NCBI GenBank assembly: GCA_036274695.1 | Contig: DASUFF010000173.1 | Span: forward strand, 1 to 64,000 | DNA: 64,000 nt | Direction of reading: 5' to 3' | Source of the DNA: DASUFF01 sp036274695 | GTDB taxonomy: Bacteria > UBA10199 > JACPAL01 > GCA-016699445 | Shown: in pieces, positions 15,951 through 23,644 of the stretch | How positions within the stretch are numbered: position 1 is the stretch's first letter | How the letters are laid out: each line of letters starts with the position of its first letter | Translations under genes and position numbers: made by a program | The notes under the pieces: model-generated | The model's database searches: none | What the model was told of the DNA's origin: nothing | The model's input: the letters and a program-made list of their open reading frames with translations, nothing else

Positions 15951-16601
15951 TCAGCGATCCCGTTTGGCGATCAACTGGCTCAAACGGTCCGCGACCTGGC
16001 GGCTGGCCGCCGGTCCTTGAGCGAAGCCGGACTGAGGAGAGGACGCGGGGGCGCCTTGTCCCGATTGAGCCGCCTTCAACTGGGCGACGCCCATTTGCAG
16101 CACGCGGCGCGGGGAGGAATAGGTGTTCACGAACGTCGTCCATTCCTGCTTGAGCTGCCGGGAGATGAGGTACTTGCCGTCCTTTTTGGGCAGCGTCTTT
16201 TTCACCTCGCCGATGATCCGGCCCCATTCGTCCTTGGTGAAATAGACGCAGGGCTTGAGCTTCTCCCACACCAATCCTTCCAGATCCGCCTCGCTCCATT
16301 CGCCCTCGCGGATGGTCATCGGGTCATAGGGAGGAAGGATGGGCCCGGAATAGTGATAGGGGACCTTAGCCATCCACTGCTCTTCGGTCACCAGATAGGC
16401 CCCGTTCGGAAGCAACGAGTCTTGGAAGGCGTCGACCCATTGTTGGATCGTGTAGTGATCATCGTCCACGAAACCGGACCAGAAGTGGTATTCAAGGTCC
16501 TTGCGGTCCTTGATGACGATGTAGTTCCGGCCGTCGGCGCCCGGCTTGGCGATCTTGTCCCACATTTTTTGGAGGATCTGGCGGGATTTTTCCTCAGGCA
16601 C
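15951..16601 (-). CDS. Unknown protein, 'GFVD/QW/YPSP' paralogue family member 4
   Basis: 216 aa from a GTG start. Landmarks: GADGRNYIVIKD, SGFVDDDHY, QWVDAFQDS, NGAYLVTEEQWMAK, YSGPILPPYDPM, KPCVYFTKDEW, DGKYLISR, YSSPRRVLQMGV, then an Ala/Ser/Gln linker and the conserved tail GFAQG...VADRLSQLI. No signal peptide. Lies next to the tRNA gene on the opposite strand. Function unknown. Confidence 0.85.
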   Translation of the reverse strand: MPEEKSRQILQKMWDKIAKPGADGRNYIVIKDRKDLEYHFWSGFVDDDHYTIQQWVDAFQDSLLPNGAYLVTEEQWMAKVPYHYSGPILPPYDPMTIREGEWSEADLEGLVWEKLKPCVYFTKDEWGRIIGEVKKTLPKKDGKYLISRQLKQEWTTFVNTYSSPRRVLQMGVAQLKAAQSGQGAPASSPQSGFAQGPAASRQVADRLSQLIAKRDR

Positions 16602-16706
16602 GACCGCATGGTAACGGAGACGACGGGGACGGTCAATTTCTCAAATTCATTGGACGGGGCATCGGCGGTTATATATTAGGAGTCCGCTCGCGTTTTTCGC
16701 GGTAAC

Positions 16707-16779
16707 GGCAGCGTAGCTCAGTTGGTAGAGCAGGCGGTTCATACCCGCCGTGTCGGGGGTTCAAATCCCTCCGCTGCCA
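16707..16779 (+). tRNA. tRNA-Met (anticodon CAU), elongator-type
   Basis: Full cloverleaf: acceptor stem GGCAGCG/CGCTGCC, D-arm GCTC...GAGC, anticodon stem GGCGG/CCGCC with loop TTCATAC (CAT), variable GTGTC, T-arm GGGGG/CCCTC around TTCAAAT, discriminator A. The paired G1:C72 and lack of three G-C pairs at the anticodon stem base exclude the initiator. A lysidine-modified tRNA-Ile2 cannot be fully excluded. The 3' CCA is not encoded. Confidence 0.93.
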
Positions 16780-16788
16780 CCTTTAGAA

Positions 16789-16816
16789 CTAAGGGGAGAT
16801 GCCGCTCTCCCCTTAG
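16789..16816. other. Perfect 11-bp hairpin between tRNA-Met and der
   Basis: CTAAGGGGAGA (16789-16799) pairs with TCTCCCCTTAG (16806-16816). No T-run follows on either strand, so it may be an RNA-processing or boundary hairpin rather than an intrinsic terminator. Confidence 0.6.
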
Positions 16817-16857
16817 CAACCCCATCTGAAAATCGCGGATTGATCGTTCGCTGCGGC

Positions 16858-16886
16858 CTGGAACGCGGAATGAATCCGCGCTCCAG
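16858..16886. repeat. 12-bp inverted repeat upstream of der
   Basis: CTGGAACGCGGA and TCCGCGCTCCAG flank the loop ATGAA, with 11 of 12 pairs. It lies in the der leader 16 nt before the ATG and may act on translation. It differs from the GTAGGGGCG palindromes. Confidence 0.6.
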
Positions 16887-16902
16887 GTCCTCACTCACTT
16901 TT

Positions 16903-18213
16903 ATGAAGCCGATCGTCGCTATCATTGGTCGTCCTAACGTCGGAAAATCCACATTGTTCAATCGATTGGTGGGTTGGCACCGTGCCATTACGTTGGACGA
17001 ACCGGGCGTCACCCGCGATCGCCACTACGGCGATGCGTCCTGGGATGCACGGGAGTTCATCGTCGTCGATACCGGTGGACTCTTTCTGGAGGAGGAAGGA
17101 GCGATCGAAGGGGAGATCCGCAAGCAGGTGGATCTGGCCATCGGCGAGGCGGACGTCCTGCTCTTCGTGATGGACGCGCGCACGGGCCTCTTGCCGGACG
17201 AGAGGGAAATCGCGCGTTATGTCCGCCAGTCCGGCAAGCGCGTCTTCTTCGTCGCCAATAAAGTCGACGGGCCGAAGAACGAAGAAACGCTCACCGAATT
17301 TTTCGAATTGGGAGAAGAGGTCCTGCCGATCTCCTCCGAGCACGGTTACCGGGTCAACGACCTGTTGGACCGCGTGGTGGCTCCCTGGCCCAAGCTTACC
17401 GACGAGGAGGCGGGGCAAACGCAGCATCCCATCCGCGTCTCCGTCATCGGCCGCCCCAACGTCGGCAAGTCCTCCCTCTTGAACCGTCTGCTGGGCGAGG
17501 ACCGCCTGGTCGTCCATAATCAGCCGGGCACCACGCGCGACGCCATCGACACACCCGTCACCGTCCGCAACCGCGACTACCTTCTCATCGACACCGCCGG
17601 CATCCGGCGGCGGGGCACCTGGGAATCGAAGGTGGAACGCTATTCGGTCATAACCTCGCTGAAGGCGATCGAGCGCTCCGACGTCTGCGTGATGGTGCTG
17701 GACGCCACCGAGGGCATTCACAAGCAGGACGCGCACGTCGCCGGTTACGCGGCTCAGGCCGGGAAAGGCGTCATCTTGGTGTGGAACAAATGGGATCTGA
17801 TCGCCGAAAAAGACCGAAAGAAGCTGCTGAAGGACTATGAAGACGAACTTCCCTTTTTAGCGCACGCCCCGATCCTTTGCGTTTCCGCGCTGACCGGGGA
17901 GGGCTGCGACCGACTCTGGCCCGAGATCAACCGCATCCATGAGGCCAGCGGCAGGCGCATCCCGACTTCCCAGGTCAACCGCGCCTTCGAAGGCCTGGTC
18001 GACAACCACAACCCTCCCGTTTACAAGGGCAAGCCGGTCAAGTTTTTCTACGCCACGCAGACCAAGAGTTTTCCGCCGACCTTCGTGGTGTTCGTCAGCG
18101 AGCCGGAGGGCGTGCATTTTTCGTTTCAGCGCTATTTGGTGAACGGATTCCGGAAAGCGTTCGATTTCGGCGGCGCGCCGATCGTCATGCTGTTCCGGCG
18201 TAAAAGAAGGTAG
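16903..18213 (+). CDS. der: Ribosome-assembly GTPase Der (EngA)
   Basis: 436 aa. Essential GTPase of 50S subunit maturation with two tandem G-domains: first P-loop GRPNVGKST near the N-terminus, second GRPNVGKSS near residue 185, each with its DTAG/DTGG and NKxD motifs, and a C-terminal KH-like domain. ATG 16903 starts exactly at the family N-terminus (MKPIVAIIGRPN). The stop codon lies within a GTAGGGGCG palindrome. In enterobacteria der is adjacent to bamB and yfgM; here those lie about 1 kb downstream. Confidence 0.97.
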   Translation: MKPIVAIIGRPNVGKSTLFNRLVGWHRAITLDEPGVTRDRHYGDASWDAREFIVVDTGGLFLEEEGAIEGEIRKQVDLAIGEADVLLFVMDARTGLLPDEREIARYVRQSGKRVFFVANKVDGPKNEETLTEFFELGEEVLPISSEHGYRVNDLLDRVVAPWPKLTDEEAGQTQHPIRVSVIGRPNVGKSSLLNRLLGEDRLVVHNQPGTTRDAIDTPVTVRNRDYLLIDTAGIRRRGTWESKVERYSVITSLKAIERSDVCVMVLDATEGIHKQDAHVAGYAAQAGKGVILVWNKWDLIAEKDRKKLLKDYEDELPFLAHAPILCVSALTGEGCDRLWPEINRIHEASGRRIPTSQVNRAFEGLVDNHNPPVYKGKPVKFFYATQTKSFPPTFVVFVSEPEGVHFSFQRYLVNGFRKAFDFGGAPIVMLFRRKRR

Positions 18214-18236
18214 GGGCGGGGTTACCCCGCCCCTAC
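18210..18236. repeat. Perfect GTAGGGGCG palindrome at the der 3' end
   Basis: GTAGGGGCGGGGT-T-ACCCCGCCCCTAC, a perfect 13-bp inverted repeat with a one-base centre. It contains the der stop codon and separates the convergent der and lipase genes, so it could act as a two-way transcription or RNA-decay barrier. It lacks a T-run. Confidence 0.85.
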
Positions 18237-18237
18237 A

Positions 18238-19056
18238 TCATCCATTCTTTTCCGCCGTCTGCAATTCCTTCTTGATGATGCTGTAGGCGTTCTTCCGGAT
18301 CAGATAATCCGAATGGCTCAAACCCGGCACCAGCACGTTCTTCATGTGCGTGGCGCCTTCGGGAATGTCGAGGATTGAGCTTTTGTAGAAACAGACGCGG
18401 TCTTCCTTGGAATAAATCGAAACGAAACGGACATGCTTGGGCCACGCGCCCCTCTGGAGGTTCCGGATGAACGGCGACATCGGATACATCTGCCAAAGGC
18501 TCTTGGAGAAAAGGCTCAAAGGGGAAAAGAGACCGACGAGCGCCCAGGGGTTTCCTCCGTGGGGCGTGCCGAGCGTGATGAGCGTCCTCACGCGCTGCGA
18601 GCCGCCCAGCCTCTTGATGTAGTAACGTCCGATCAGCCCGCCCTTGGAATGTCCGATGATGCTGATCTTCTTCAAGTCGTAACGCTGGCAGAGACGTTCG
18701 ACCTTCTCATTGACCAGTTGGGCCATCTCCTCGATGCAGCGGGTGTTGAAGGTGTCGAAGATGCCGCCTAAGTTGAAGCTGAACACGCCGAAGCCGTCCT
18801 TGCGCAGGCGTCGCTCCAAGATGCTGAAGACCCGGCGCGTGGCGCCGAAGCCGTAGAGGAGGAGGACGGGATGGTCGCAGCGGCTGAAATCGGTCAGGCG
18901 CTCGACCTTGTTCCCCTCGAGGGCAAGCTTCACATAGGTCAGCGTGGTGTTCAGATCGCGTTTGGTGTCGCGGGCGTACCTCTTCACTTTTTCCAAAAGA
19001 GGTGTGCCGTTCTTGGACACTTTGGCGGATTCATGTCCCATAAAGGAAAGGTCCAA
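18238..19056 (-). CDS. Lipase-like alpha/beta hydrolase
   Basis: 272 aa. Nucleophile elbow GHSKGG, oxyanion region PVLLLYGFGATR, an Asp candidate in SKEDRV and a His in GLSHSDYL complete a serine hydrolase triad as in bacterial triacylglycerol lipases. No clear signal peptide. A second in-frame ATG 15 nt downstream is possible. It is transcribed divergently from the yfgM-like gene from a back-to-back promoter pair and converges on der. Confidence 0.85.
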   Translation of the reverse strand: MDLSFMGHESAKVSKNGTPLLEKVKRYARDTKRDLNTTLTYVKLALEGNKVERLTDFSRCDHPVLLLYGFGATRRVFSILERRLRKDGFGVFSFNLGGIFDTFNTRCIEEMAQLVNEKVERLCQRYDLKKISIIGHSKGGLIGRYYIKRLGGSQRVRTLITLGTPHGGNPWALVGLFSPLSLFSKSLWQMYPMSPFIRNLQRGAWPKHVRFVSIYSKEDRVCFYKSSILDIPEGATHMKNVLVPGLSHSDYLIRKNAYSIIKKELQTAEKNG

Positions 19057-19069
19057 TACCCTAAAAAAT

Positions 19070-19125
19070 AAATGATATCAGCACTCTAGTCAATTGACAA
19101 ACTGCGGCGTTTGAAGTCATAAAAT
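19070..19125. promoter_or_regulatory. Back-to-back divergent promoters
   Basis: The minus-strand -35 TTGACT (19093-19088) and plus-strand -35 TTGACA (19094-19099) touch each other. Minus: 17 bp to TATTTT, serving the lipase. Plus: 18 bp to CATAAA, serving the yfgM-like gene with almost no leader. RNA polymerase could not occupy both at once. Confidence 0.65.
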
Positions 19126-19131
19126 CCCCCC

Positions 19132-19800
19132 ATGCCTACCTACAAACAGAGGCCCGTCTCCCGGAAGGAGCGGGACGAAAAACTCCCTCTTTACCGGCCC
19201 ATCGACGGGCTGGCGCTCCAAGTGGCCGAAAACCGAAAAAAGCTGGCCCCTTATATTCTTTTGGTCGTGGTGGCCTTTGCCCTCTTCGGCGTTTACAAGG
19301 CTTACGGGGCCCATTACGAATCGAAGGCTTCCGGGCTACTGGAGCGGGGCGAGTTGGAGACTGTGGCCAAGGAGTACGGACGCTCCAAGGCCGCCCAGGT
19401 GGCTCGGGTCCGTCTCGGAAAACAGGCGATGGACGCCAAGGAATATGACCGGGCCGCCGATTGGTACGGACCCGTGGCCTCGAACGCGTCGGCCCCGGCC
19501 CTCCTGCGGATCACGGCGAAGCAGAACCTGGCTCTGGCGTATTTGAAAAAGGGCGAGGCGGCCAAGGCGGTGGGGCTTCTGGACGACGCATCCAAGGATC
19601 CGGCCAACGTAAGCGCCGACTACACCCAGCTTCTGCTCGCTTACGCCCAGGAAACGTCCGGTCACAAAGACAAGGCGCTGGAGATCTACAAGACCTTGGC
19701 CGACGGATCGAAGGAAGCCTCCGTGAAGGCCGAGGCCCAAGCGAGAACCAAATGGCTCGAACCCGCAACCCCCTCATCGGTCACTTTGCCGCCGCGTTGA
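19132..19800 (+). CDS. YfgM-like TPR membrane protein
   Basis: 222 aa. A cytoplasmic N-terminal segment of about 38 residues, one transmembrane helix (about 39-60), then a periplasmic helical TPR-type domain. This is the YfgM layout (a SecYEG-associated periplasmic chaperone, partner of PpiD). The next gene is a BamB-like propeller and der is close by, the same neighbourhood as yfgM-bamB-der in Gammaproteobacteria, which supports the assignment. No good Shine-Dalgarno; the promoter sits at the start codon. Confidence 0.8.
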   Translation: MPTYKQRPVSRKERDEKLPLYRPIDGLALQVAENRKKLAPYILLVVVAFALFGVYKAYGAHYESKASGLLERGELETVAKEYGRSKAAQVARVRLGKQAMDAKEYDRAADWYGPVASNASAPALLRITAKQNLALAYLKKGEAAKAVGLLDDASKDPANVSADYTQLLLAYAQETSGHKDKALEIYKTLADGSKEASVKAEAQARTKWLEPATPSSVTLPPR

Positions 19801-20936
19801 TCGTTCTCGGAGCGTTCCCGGCCGTCCCCGCGACGGCCCACGCCTGGAAGAACGTTCCTCTCAAGGAGAGGACCGTCGAGAAAATGCCCTATCGCGCGCA
19901 GTGGGTCTCCAAGATCAAAAAGGGCAAGCTCCTCAAATACAAGAGAAAGGAATATTCCTCGCCGCGCGTTTACGGGGACCTCATCTTCGTCGGCTCCGAC
20001 AGCGGCTACTTCTACGCCATGAAGAAAAAGAACGGCGGCAAGGTCTGGCGTTTCAAAACGACCGGCCCCATCAACTCCGTGCCGGCCTTCTCGAACGACC
20101 GCGTCATCGTCGGAGACGATGACGGCCATCTCTACGCCCTGACGATGGCCGACGGCAAAGAAGCCTGGCGGGCGGAACTCGATTCCGAAATCTTGAGCGC
20201 CCCTGCCGTGGGCGGAAACCGCGTCTTCGTGCAGACTTCGGAAGGAACGGTATTCGCGGTGAGCGCCGAGGACGGAAAGCTTTTGTGGAAGAACGAGCGG
20301 CGGCAGGAGTTCACGGGCCGCCTCCAGATGACCATCCGCGGGAATGCCTCGCCGGCCGTCGATCCCGCGGCCGACCGTCTCTACGTCGGCTTCTCGGACG
20401 GAACGGTCCAGGCCCTATCCGCCTCCGGCGGCAAGGTCCTGTGGGAAAAGTCCCTGGCGAAGGAAAAGACGGCGAAGGCGAACGCCTTCCTGGACGTCGA
20501 CGGAACGCCGCTGGTGGACGGAGACCGGGTCTACGTCTCCACCTTCGACGGGGCGATCTACGCGCTTTCGGTGAAAAACGGCGCCGTCCTCTGGAGCCAG
20601 TCGCCCGGCAGCGGCGTCGGGACGGCTCTCATCGGGGAAACCCTGGTGGTCGCGGCCTCCAACGGCCATCTCTACGCCTATCAGAAGAAGGACGGGTCCA
20701 AGCTGTGGGATTCGCCGGTGGGCCGCGGAGCGCTGACCGCGCCGGTGGTCTACAAGGATTTGATCGCTGCGGGCCTTTCCGACGAGACCATGAATTTCGT
20801 GGATTCGGAAGACGGGCACATCATCGCGCGCCGGTTCGCCAAAAAGGGCGTTTATTCGGATCCCGTCGTCGACGAGGACCGCATCTATTATCTCTCCAAC
20901 GGCGGTCGCCTCTATTCCCTCAGGCTCGTGCGTTAA
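19752..20936 (+). CDS. bamB: BamB-like PQQ-type beta-propeller protein
   Basis: 394 aa. Signal peptide at the N-terminus (hydrophobic core about residues 10-30), then repeated beta-propeller blades with the PQQ-repeat pattern (GYFYAMKKKNGGKVWRF, GHLYALTMADGKEAWR, GTVFAVSAEDGKLLWK, GHLYAYQKKDGSKLWD). Probably the outer-membrane beta-barrel assembly factor BamB. No lipobox cysteine is visible after the signal peptide, unlike E. coli BamB. The ATG lies inside the 3' end of the yfgM-like gene (49-nt overlap). Confidence 0.85.
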   Translation: MARTRNPLIGHFAAALIVLGAFPAVPATAHAWKNVPLKERTVEKMPYRAQWVSKIKKGKLLKYKRKEYSSPRVYGDLIFVGSDSGYFYAMKKKNGGKVWRFKTTGPINSVPAFSNDRVIVGDDDGHLYALTMADGKEAWRAELDSEILSAPAVGGNRVFVQTSEGTVFAVSAEDGKLLWKNERRQEFTGRLQMTIRGNASPAVDPAADRLYVGFSDGTVQALSASGGKVLWEKSLAKEKTAKANAFLDVDGTPLVDGDRVYVSTFDGAIYALSVKNGAVLWSQSPGSGVGTALIGETLVVAASNGHLYAYQKKDGSKLWDSPVGRGALTAPVVYKDLIAAGLSDETMNFVDSEDGHIIARRFAKKGVYSDPVVDEDRIYYLSNGGRLYSLRLVR

Positions 20937-22051
20937 AGGCCCCGGAGATCCAGCTTGTCGGTCCGGATTTTCTGAAGCGCGTCGCGAAACGCCGCGAGTT
21001 CCCGCCGAAGCGATTCGTCTTTCTTCTCGTCCGTTCTGAAAAACCGGTCGACCTTGGCCTGATAGTGGTCAAAGAGCGTGTCCACGCTTTCCTGTCCGTA
21101 GACCGTGACCAGCAACCTTTTGGTCTTGGCCAGGATCTCCATCAAGCTCTTGCCGTCTCCCGGACCGACCTCCAGGTTCATCAAGTGGCTGAAATCGTCG
21201 CTTAAGAGGGTCCAGATCTGCCGAAGCTTCGGATTCCCCTTCAGCAAGGCGCTGCCGGATTCGTAGAAGAGGGACGCGGTGCGCTGCTCCAAGAGAGTGA
21301 GCTGGATGGAGGAGTGGATCAAGTGGGCCAGGTCATGAATCGTATAATCCGCCGGCTCCGCGAGGCGGCCGTGCATCCGCAGCTTCCGAAGGGGTTCGCC
21401 GAGCGCGTGAAAGCCCGATTTGTGGAGCTGGTTCACAATGCCGTATTCGACCTCGCCTGCGGCGAAACAGGGCGTGAGCGCCCTGCGGCCCAGGCAGTAC
21501 TTTAGGGCGGACTCGAAGAAGGTGAGCGACGGGATGCGAAGCACGGCGTGATCGCCGTGCATGGCGAAGAGATAAAGCCCGTAAACATTCAGCTCCGCGT
21601 GGACGGTGAAATACGTCTCCAATCCCGGAGTGCCGTGGGGATAACTGACTTCCACGTAACGGTTGGCGGAAAGATGCTGGTGGGCGATGCCCCGGCCGAT
21701 CGCCGCCGCATCCGCCTTGCGTCCCGCCGGCGGCGCGTCGTCCGCGCCGAAAACGACGTTGCCCTTTTCCATGGGTTTGAACAGGGCCTCGACGCCGAAG
21801 TGCGAGCGGGCGGAAACGCCGGCTTCCTTCATACCCGGCAACTGCGACCATCCGGTGATCGTGGAAAACAGCAGTTCGTCGGCGATTTCCCGGATGGGCG
21901 CTCCCTTGTCGAGAAGGCCCTCCAATTCGCCGCGGCTCGATGCGTCGAGATAAGGGCTGATCGGCAGATCAGCCCTCAGGTGCGAGAGAAAACCGGCATG
22001 GAGGCCTTGAACCAACGGTGGGTAGGCGGGCAAGAGTAGGGGAGACGTCAT
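20933..22051 (-). CDS. Unknown protein with HD-type motif, family shared with 27081-28031
   Basis: 372 aa from ATG 22051. Function unknown. Residues around ALTPCFAAGEVEYGIVNQLH...YTIHDLAHLIHSS align with AMTPVFLSREVERDEVNRMY...FMFHDLYHLAFGS in the 27081 protein, so both belong to one family with a conserved HDLxHL motif that could bind metal. The N-terminal half (HFGVEALFKPMEKGNVVFGA) is not shared. No signal peptide. It converges on bamB (4-nt overlap). Confidence 0.75.
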   Translation of the reverse strand: MTSPLLLPAYPPLVQGLHAGFLSHLRADLPISPYLDASSRGELEGLLDKGAPIREIADELLFSTITGWSQLPGMKEAGVSARSHFGVEALFKPMEKGNVVFGADDAPPAGRKADAAAIGRGIAHQHLSANRYVEVSYPHGTPGLETYFTVHAELNVYGLYLFAMHGDHAVLRIPSLTFFESALKYCLGRRALTPCFAAGEVEYGIVNQLHKSGFHALGEPLRKLRMHGRLAEPADYTIHDLAHLIHSSIQLTLLEQRTASLFYESGSALLKGNPKLRQIWTLLSDDFSHLMNLEVGPGDGKSLMEILAKTKRLLVTVYGQESVDTLFDHYQAKVDRFFRTDEKKDESLRRELAAFRDALQKIRTDKLDLRGL

Positions 22052-22120
22052 GAGGGGTGCCCTTCGTTTCCGTCGGTCGAATGCCGCTATCGTCATAAAA
22101 ATCAAACGGTTGCTCAATAT

Positions 22121-22149
22121 TTGACAAACCAAAACCTCCCTGCTAACCG
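22121..22149 (+). promoter_or_regulatory. Sigma-70-type promoter of guaB, possibly leaderless
   Basis: TTGACA (22121-22126), 17-bp spacer, TAACCG (22144-22149), six bases, then the guaB ATG. The -35 is perfect, the -10 weak. No Shine-Dalgarno. Confidence 0.55.
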
Positions 22150-22155
22150 TCCTCC

Positions 22156-23616
22156 ATGGCAGCCCCCCAAATCCCCATCGCCTACACTTTTGACGACGTT
22201 TTGCTCCTCCCGGGGGAGAGTTCCGTCCTGCCGACCGACGTCGAGACCTCCATCAAACTGACCGAGAAAATCACGCTGACCATCCCCCTCGTTTCCGCCG
22301 CCATGGACACGGTCACCGAATTCCGCACGGCCATCGCCATGGCGCGCCTGGGCGGATTGGGCATTCTCCACAAGAACTTCACCCCGGAAGAGCAGGCCCT
22401 GGAGGTCGAGAAGGTGAAGCGGGCCGAGTCGGGCATGATCCTCGAACCCATCACCATGGCCCCCGACCAGAAGCTGGGGGAGGCCGCCCAGGTGATGAGG
22501 AAAAGCGACATCTCGGGCGTGCCCATCACGGTAGGAAAGAAGTTGGTCGGCATCCTCACGCACCGCGACCTGCGGTTTCAGAAGAATTTGAACCAGAAGA
22601 TCGAGGAGGTCATGACCAAGGAGGTCGTGACCGCGAAGGAAGGCATCACGCTGGAGAAGGCCAAGGAGATCCTGCAGAAGAACCGGATCGAGAAGCTCCC
22701 CGTCGTCGACGACAAAGGGAACTTAAAGGGCCTGATCACCATCAAGGACATCGAGCAGGCCCAGCGCTATCCCAATTCCACCAAGGACGAACTGGGCCGC
22801 CTGCGCGTGGGCGCGGCTATTGGAGTCGGCGAAGCCTCCCTCGCCCGCGCGGATTTGCTCATCAAGGAGGGCGTGGACCTGGTGATCATCGACACCGCGC
22901 ACGGGCATTCCAAGAGCGTGTTGGACACCGTGAAGGATTTCCGCGAACGCTTTCCCAAGGTCGCTCTGGTGGCCGGCAACGTCGCCACCGCCGACGGCAC
23001 GGAGGCCCTGATCAAGGCCGGCGTGCATGCGGTGAAAGTGGGCGTCGGACCGGGATCGATCTGCACGACGCGCGTCGTCTCCGGCGTCGGCGTCCCCCAG
23101 TTGACCGCCATCTTCGAATGCGCCTCGGTGGCCAACCGTTACCAGATCCCCCTCATCGCCGACGGCGGCATCAAGTTCTCCGGCGACATCACGAAGGCCA
23201 TGGCCGCGGGCGCCACGGCCGTCATGGCCGGCGGCCTCTTCGCGGGCACGGACGAGGCGCCGGGCGAGACGATCCTGTATCAGGGCCGCTCGTTCAAAAC
23301 CTACCGCGGCATGGGATCGCTGGGCGCCATGAAGAAAGGGAGCAAGGACCGCTATTTCCAGGAAGGCGTCAGCGAAGTTTCCAAGCTCGTTCCGGAAGGC
23401 ATCGAAGGCATGGTGCCGGCGCGCGGACCGATCTCGGATCAGGTACATCAATTGGTCGGGGGCCTGCGATCCGGGATGGGTTACGTCGGCGCCGCCAACA
23501 TCCCCGAGCTGCGCAAAAAGGCCCGCTTCGTCCAGATCACGTCGGCGGGGTTGAAGGAAAGCCACGTGCATGACGTGACGATCACCAAAGAATCGCCGAA
23601 TTATAGATTGGAGTAG
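22156..23616 (+). CDS. guaB: IMP dehydrogenase
   Basis: 486 aa. NAD-dependent oxidation of IMP to XMP, first committed step to GMP. TIM barrel with the catalytic cysteine in GVGPGSICTTR, flap arginine-tyrosine region (MGSLGAMKKGSKDRYFQ) and an inserted pair of CBS domains (about residues 95-205). The stop codon lies in a GTAGGGGCG-type palindrome, 28 nt before guaA; the two form the guaBA operon. Confidence 0.97.
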   Translation: MAAPQIPIAYTFDDVLLLPGESSVLPTDVETSIKLTEKITLTIPLVSAAMDTVTEFRTAIAMARLGGLGILHKNFTPEEQALEVEKVKRAESGMILEPITMAPDQKLGEAAQVMRKSDISGVPITVGKKLVGILTHRDLRFQKNLNQKIEEVMTKEVVTAKEGITLEKAKEILQKNRIEKLPVVDDKGNLKGLITIKDIEQAQRYPNSTKDELGRLRVGAAIGVGEASLARADLLIKEGVDLVIIDTAHGHSKSVLDTVKDFRERFPKVALVAGNVATADGTEALIKAGVHAVKVGVGPGSICTTRVVSGVGVPQLTAIFECASVANRYQIPLIADGGIKFSGDITKAMAAGATAVMAGGLFAGTDEAPGETILYQGRSFKTYRGMGSLGAMKKGSKDRYFQEGVSEVSKLVPEGIEGMVPARGPISDQVHQLVGGLRSGMGYVGAANIPELRKKARFVQITSAGLKESHVHDVTITKESPNYRLE

Positions 23617-23641
23617 GGGCGACCCGCCGGGCCGCCCGTAC
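23613..23641. repeat. GTAGGGGCG-type palindrome between guaB and guaA
   Basis: GTAGGGGCGACCCG...CGGGCCGCCCGTAC, an imperfect inverted repeat that overlaps the guaB stop and ends 3 nt before the guaA ATG. It occupies the place of the guaA ribosome-binding site; no Shine-Dalgarno is left. Confidence 0.75.
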
Positions 23642-23644
23642 ACT

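Noticed and set aside
16789..16816. Hairpin after tRNA-Met as an intrinsic terminator
   Set aside because: The stem is perfect, but no T-run follows on either strand; recorded only as a hairpin.
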